The notes under the pieces: model-generated | What the model saw: only the letters and a program-made list of their open reading frames with translations | Told to the model about the DNA's origin: nothing | The model's database searches: none | Translations under genes and position numbers: made by a program | Source: CAZFAT01 sp964517075 | Lineage (GTDB): Bacteria > Acidobacteriota > Vicinamibacteria > Vicinamibacterales > SCN-69-37 | NCBI GenBank assembly: GCA_964517075.1 | Contig: CAZFAT010000407.1 | Coordinates: 1-10,299 of the forward strand | DNA length: 10,299 bases | Reading direction: 5' to 3' | Part shown: in pieces, positions 8,051 to 10,299 of the stretch | How the letters are laid out: every line of letters begins with the position of its first letter | How positions within the stretch are numbered: the first letter of the stretch is position 1

Positions 8051-9535
8051 TCAGGATCCAAGATTCACGCCAGCCCCGTCACGACGCGGGCGCCCCATCG
8101 GCAGGGACACGCGGACGGTGGTGCCCTCCCGGCCCGACTGCACGACGATCACCTGTCCGCCGTGGGCCTCGACGATGCGGCGAACGGTGGCGAGCCCGAG
8201 GCCGGTGCCCTTGGCTTTGGTGGTGAAGAACGGCGTAAACAGCTTCTCGCGCACGTCCGGGGGAATGCCGGGGCCCGAGTCCGACACGTCCAGGTGCGCA
8301 AGGTCGTGGGCGTGCTCCAGCCTGACCGTGATGTCGCCCCGGCCCTGCATCGCCTGCGCGGCATTCAGCAGCAGATTCTGGAAGGCCACCTTGAGCAGCT
8401 CGGGATCGGCGCGCAGGCCGTCGAGCGCGCCGTGCACGGTCACGCGCAGATCGCGCCACGCGGGATCGGCGGCGAAGAACGCCACCAGAGCCTTCATCAG
8501 CCCGGTGACATCCACCTCGGACGTCCGCGGGCGTGGCGGACGCGCGTAGATCAGCAGGTCGGTCATGAGCGATCCGAGGCCTTCGAGCCGCCGCAGAATC
8601 TCCTGGACGATCTCGCGATCCTCCTCCCCCGTGAGGTGCTCGCCGAGCATCTGCAGGGCGCCGCTCACCGCGGCGAGGGGGTTCTTGATCTCGTGCGCCA
8701 GCACCGCGGCCAGCTCGCCCAGCCGCACGAGGCCGGACTCCTCGCGCAACCGCGTCTCGAGGCTGACCCGTTCGGTCAGGTCGCGGACGATGCCGGTGTA
8801 GAAGGGTTCGCCCTCGAACGCCAGCTCCCCCACCGTCAAGTGGACGGGGAACCTCGTGCCATCCTTGCGGCGGCCGGTGACCTCGCGGCCGATCCCGAGG
8901 ATGCGGCGCTCGCCGGTCATCTGGTGGCGCCGGAGGTAGTGGTCGTGCTCGGACGCGTAGGGCTCGGGCATCAGCGCCGAGACATTGCGGCCGATGACGT
9001 CGTCGGCCGCGTAGCCGAACATCCGGGACGCCGCCGGGTTGAACGATTCGATGCGTCCGTGCCGATTGATCAGGATGATGGCGTCCAGAGCCGAGTCGAC
9101 GATCGCGCGCCAGCGAGCCTCGCTGCGGCCCAGCGCGCGTTCGGCGCGCCGCTGGGCGGTCATGTCGCGCGTCGTGATGACGGCGCCCACCACCTGTCCG
9201 TCCGATTCCCGCACCGGGACGGCCGAGAGCGAGACGTCGATGTGCTGCCCGCCACGTGCCAGCCGGACGGTGTCGAAGGCTTCGACGGGGCGGCCCGCCG
9301 TGATCTCGGCCAGCAGCCGGACGAGTTCGCCGGCGCGATCCGGCGGCACGAGCTGGCCGATCCACTGGCCGGCCATGTCGCTCGCCGTGTGGCCGTACAT
9401 CCGCGTGGCGCCCGGGTTCCACAGCCGTACCGTCCCGTCCAGATCGACGAGGACAATCGCGTCATCCGACGCCTCGAGGACCGCGGTCAACTGCGGGGAG
9501 GGCTGTGCGGCACGGGCCGAGGGGGCGCTGTCCAT
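8051..9535 (-). CDS. Soluble PAS-PAS histidine kinase with FixL-like haem PAS domain
   Basis: First gene of the signalling operon; the 494-residue product has no membrane segment, so it should sense a cytoplasmic signal. PAS1 spans about 15-128 and PAS2 about 137-256. They are followed by HisKA with phosphoacceptor His281 (LAHEIKNPL), then an HATPase domain with N-box Asn391 (QNLLLNAAQAM), G1 DSGPG (419-423) and G2 GTGLGL (443-448). PAS2 follows the FixL haem pocket without gaps: His197 (EHDHYL) aligns with the haem-ligand His200 of Bradyrhizobium FixL, and Arg217 (GIGREVTG) with the O2-gating Arg220. Leu233 and Val235 align with distal-pocket Leu236 and Ile238. An O2 sensor is therefore the best reading; NO or CO are alternatives. 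Unlike classical FixL the neighbours are not FixJ (LuxR-type) but a lone receiver and an NtrC-type activator. PAS1 has no feature that names its ligand. The ATG lacks a recognisable Shine-Dalgarno site. Confidence 0.94.
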   Translation of the reverse strand: MDSAPSARAAQPSPQLTAVLEASDDAIVLVDLDGTVRLWNPGATRMYGHTASDMAGQWIGQLVPPDRAGELVRLLAEITAGRPVEAFDTVRLARGGQHIDVSLSAVPVRESDGQVVGAVITTRDMTAQRRAERALGRSEARWRAIVDSALDAIILINRHGRIESFNPAASRMFGYAADDVIGRNVSALMPEPYASEHDHYLRRHQMTGERRILGIGREVTGRRKDGTRFPVHLTVGELAFEGEPFYTGIVRDLTERVSLETRLREESGLVRLGELAAVLAHEIKNPLAAVSGALQMLGEHLTGEEDREIVQEILRRLEGLGSLMTDLLIYARPPRPRTSEVDVTGLMKALVAFFAADPAWRDLRVTVHGALDGLRADPELLKVAFQNLLLNAAQAMQGRGDITVRLEHAHDLAHLDVSDSGPGIPPDVREKLFTPFFTTKAKGTGLGLATVRRIVEAHGGQVIVVQSGREGTTVRVSLPMGRPRRDGAGVNLGS

Positions 9536-9581
9536 CAGGGGAGATTGTCGGGAAAGTGTACTCGACCACCCCGAGCGATCG

Positions 9582-9597
9582 TGCGGGGATTCCCGCA
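9582..9597. promoter_or_regulatory. Inverted repeat 1, candidate activator-binding site
   Basis: TGCGGG-GATT-CCCGCA is a perfect 6-4-6 inverted repeat in the divergent control region. Its centre lies about 115 bp upstream of the predicted sigma-54 start site of the NirK-like gene and about 54 bp from the kinase start codon. That is a normal distance for an NtrC-type enhancer, and close enough to the kinase promoter to allow autoregulation. A transcription terminator is unlikely, since no gene ends here and no T-run follows. Confidence 0.5.
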
Positions 9598-9601
9598 GCC
9601 A

Positions 9602-9619
9602 CTGTGGACAACTTCACAG
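9602..9619. promoter_or_regulatory. Inverted repeat 2, candidate activator-binding site
   Basis: CTGTGGACAACTTCACAG is a near-perfect inverted repeat: CTGTG and CACAG match exactly around an 8-base centre. Its centre is 21 bp from that of repeat 1, two helical turns, so two dimers would sit on the same DNA face. Both repeats fit TGYGG...CRCAG when aligned. The left part also resembles a DnaA box (TTGTCCACA on the minus strand), which I take as chance because it is single and sits in a promoter region. Confidence 0.5.
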
Positions 9620-9678
9620 GGTGACGCCCGTTCCCGTGAGATGCGCGGCAAATAGCGCCCGTTTCCTCATGCGCATCC

Positions 9679-9694
9679 TGGCACGAAGTCCGCC
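9679..9694 (+). promoter_or_regulatory. Candidate sigma-54 (-24/-12) promoter of the NirK-like gene
   Basis: TGGCACGAAGTCCGCC has the invariant GG (9680-9681) and GC (9692-9693) separated by exactly 10 bases. The -24 half is a full match to TGGCACG; the -12 half is CCGC instead of TTGC. The expected start of transcription is near 9705, leaving a leader of about 48 bases before the ATG. It faces a gene that lies next to a sigma-54 activator operon, which adds weight. Confidence 0.65.
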
Positions 9695-9741
9695 TTAGAG
9701 GGGGCCGGAGGCCGGCGTCCGTGTGCGCCCGCCGAACTGCC

Positions 9742-9747
9742 AAGGAG
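9742..9747 (+). promoter_or_regulatory. Strong Shine-Dalgarno site of the NirK-like gene
   Basis: AAGGAG lies 5 bases before the ATG at 9753 and fixes that start codon. It is the clearest ribosome-binding site in the window; most other genes here lack one. Confidence 0.85.
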
Positions 9748-9752
9748 CCCGC

Positions 9753-10299
9753 ATGCATCGCCCCGGTTTCCGCACACTCGTGGCCCTCACCGCCGGCGTC
9801 GTGGCCATCATCACCGTCGGATTCGTGGTGCGGTCGCGGGTGATGGCCGACGCGGGTGATCACAAGATCTGGGGCGCGCCGCCCGCCGAGGTGTTCCACG
9901 AGGACTACGACGGCCCGCCGGTCGTGGGACGCAATCTCACGCGGCTGCCGGCCCTCGCCGTGCTCGAGGCGCGCGGACAACGGACGCACCCGGTGCGCGT
10001 GGACATCGTCGCCTCGGAGATCGAGATCGCGCCGGGCGTGCGCTATATGGCCTGGACCTTCGGCGGGTCCGTGCCCGGCCCGGTGCTGCACGTGCGCGAG
10101 GGCGATCGCGTGGTCTTCACGATGAAGAACCGGACGGCCGAGCAGGTGTCGGTCACCGCGCCCGCCGCCGACGCCTCGCCGTTCCTGCTCGACCTCGCGA
10201 AGGACGCCCTGCAGAAACCGACGCCCGCGAGCCTGCCGATGCCGCACTCGATTGACTTTCACGCCGCGACCGTGGCCGCCGACGACAAGTGGCGGATGA
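9753..10299 (+). CDS. NirK-like multicopper oxidase (cupredoxin), membrane-anchored, C-terminus cut off by window edge
   Basis: Only the first 182 residues are present. A single hydrophobic segment (about 8-26) with a basic start makes an N-terminal anchor or uncleaved signal, placing the enzyme outside the cytoplasmic membrane. The first cupredoxin domain follows (about 80 onward), with the family motif FGGSVPGPVLHVREGD (103-118) and MPHSIDFHAAT (163-173). By comparison with copper nitrite reductases, His165 would be a type 1 copper ligand and His170 a type 2 ligand. Reduction of nitrite to NO is the leading guess, but related multicopper oxidases share this half, and the remaining ligands and substrate residues lie outside the window. 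Between the FTMKNRT strand and the MPHSIDFH motif there are about 34 residues, more than in short-loop NirK proteins, so a distant NirK-like branch is likely. The start is supported by AAGGAG, and the promoter region suggests sigma-54 control by the divergent signalling operon. Confidence 0.87.
   Translation, partial: MHRPGFRTLVALTAGVVAIITVGFVVRSRVMADAGDHKIWGAPPAEVFHEDYDGPPVVGRNLTRLPALAVLEARGQRTHPVRVDIVASEIEIAPGVRYMAWTFGGSVPGPVLHVREGDRVVFTMKNRTAEQVSVTAPAADASPFLLDLAKDALQKPTPASLPMPHSIDFHAATVAADDKWRM

Noticed and set aside
9605..9613. DnaA-box-like TGTGGACAA
   Set aside because: A single box inside a divergent promoter region, no cluster, no AT-rich stretch and no dnaA/dnaN/parAB neighbours; it is more simply part of inverted repeat 2.
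8009..9655. Long 548-codon plus-strand open frame across the kinase
   Set aside because: Low-complexity Arg/Ala/His/Gln composition and no recognisable domain; antisense to a well-supported PAS kinase.
9704..9716. Small hairpin GCCGG-AGG-CCGGC before the NirK-like gene
   Set aside because: It overlaps the predicted transcript start and such short GC stems are expected by chance in this base composition; no T-run, so not a terminator.
9536..9752. Search for an FNR/FixK/NnrR box (TTGAT-N4-ATCAA type) before the NirK-like gene
   Set aside because: No such palindrome is present; the best regulatory signals are the two other inverted repeats and the -24/-12 element.

Overview
The DNA is very GC-rich, with G or C in most third codon positions. 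Genes are tightly packed, many overlap or abut, and no gap exceeds about 220 bp. No rRNA, tRNA, CRISPR array or insertion sequence is visible. Protein style (GNAT-first Pat-like acetyltransferase, fused peptide-transporter ATPase, PAS-rich NtrC-type signalling, NirK-like copper protein) suits a free-living soil or sediment bacterium. Acidobacteriota (Vicinamibacteria-like) is my best guess; this is an impression from style, not a proven assignment.

Region 1 (1-3381, minus strand) is a peptide-type ABC importer operon, transcribed right to left: DppB-like permease, DppC-like permease, then one polypeptide carrying two ATPase domains (cut by the left edge of the window). No solute-binding protein is present inside the window.

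Region 2 (3483-6161, plus strand) is a single 892-residue protein: an N-terminal GNAT acetyltransferase domain fused to a complete NDP-forming acyl-CoA synthetase-like module. It reads divergently from the transporter and ends exactly where the next, convergent gene ends.

Region 3 (6162-9535, minus strand) is a three-gene signalling operon: a soluble PAS-PAS histidine kinase whose second PAS domain matches the FixL haem domain including the haem-ligand His and the distal Arg; a stand-alone receiver; and an NtrC-family sigma-54 activator with an unusual GAFTDA loop.

Region 4 (9536-10299) is a 217-bp divergent control region followed by the start of a membrane-anchored NirK-like copper protein (cut by the right edge). 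The control region holds two inverted repeats 21 bp apart and a GG-N10-GC sigma-54 promoter candidate pointing at the copper protein gene. Together regions 3 and 4 suggest a self-contained circuit: a haem PAS kinase senses O2 (or NO/CO), phosphorylates one or both receivers, and the sigma-54 activator binds the paired repeats to switch on the NirK-like gene. The parts are read from sequence; the wiring is inference.
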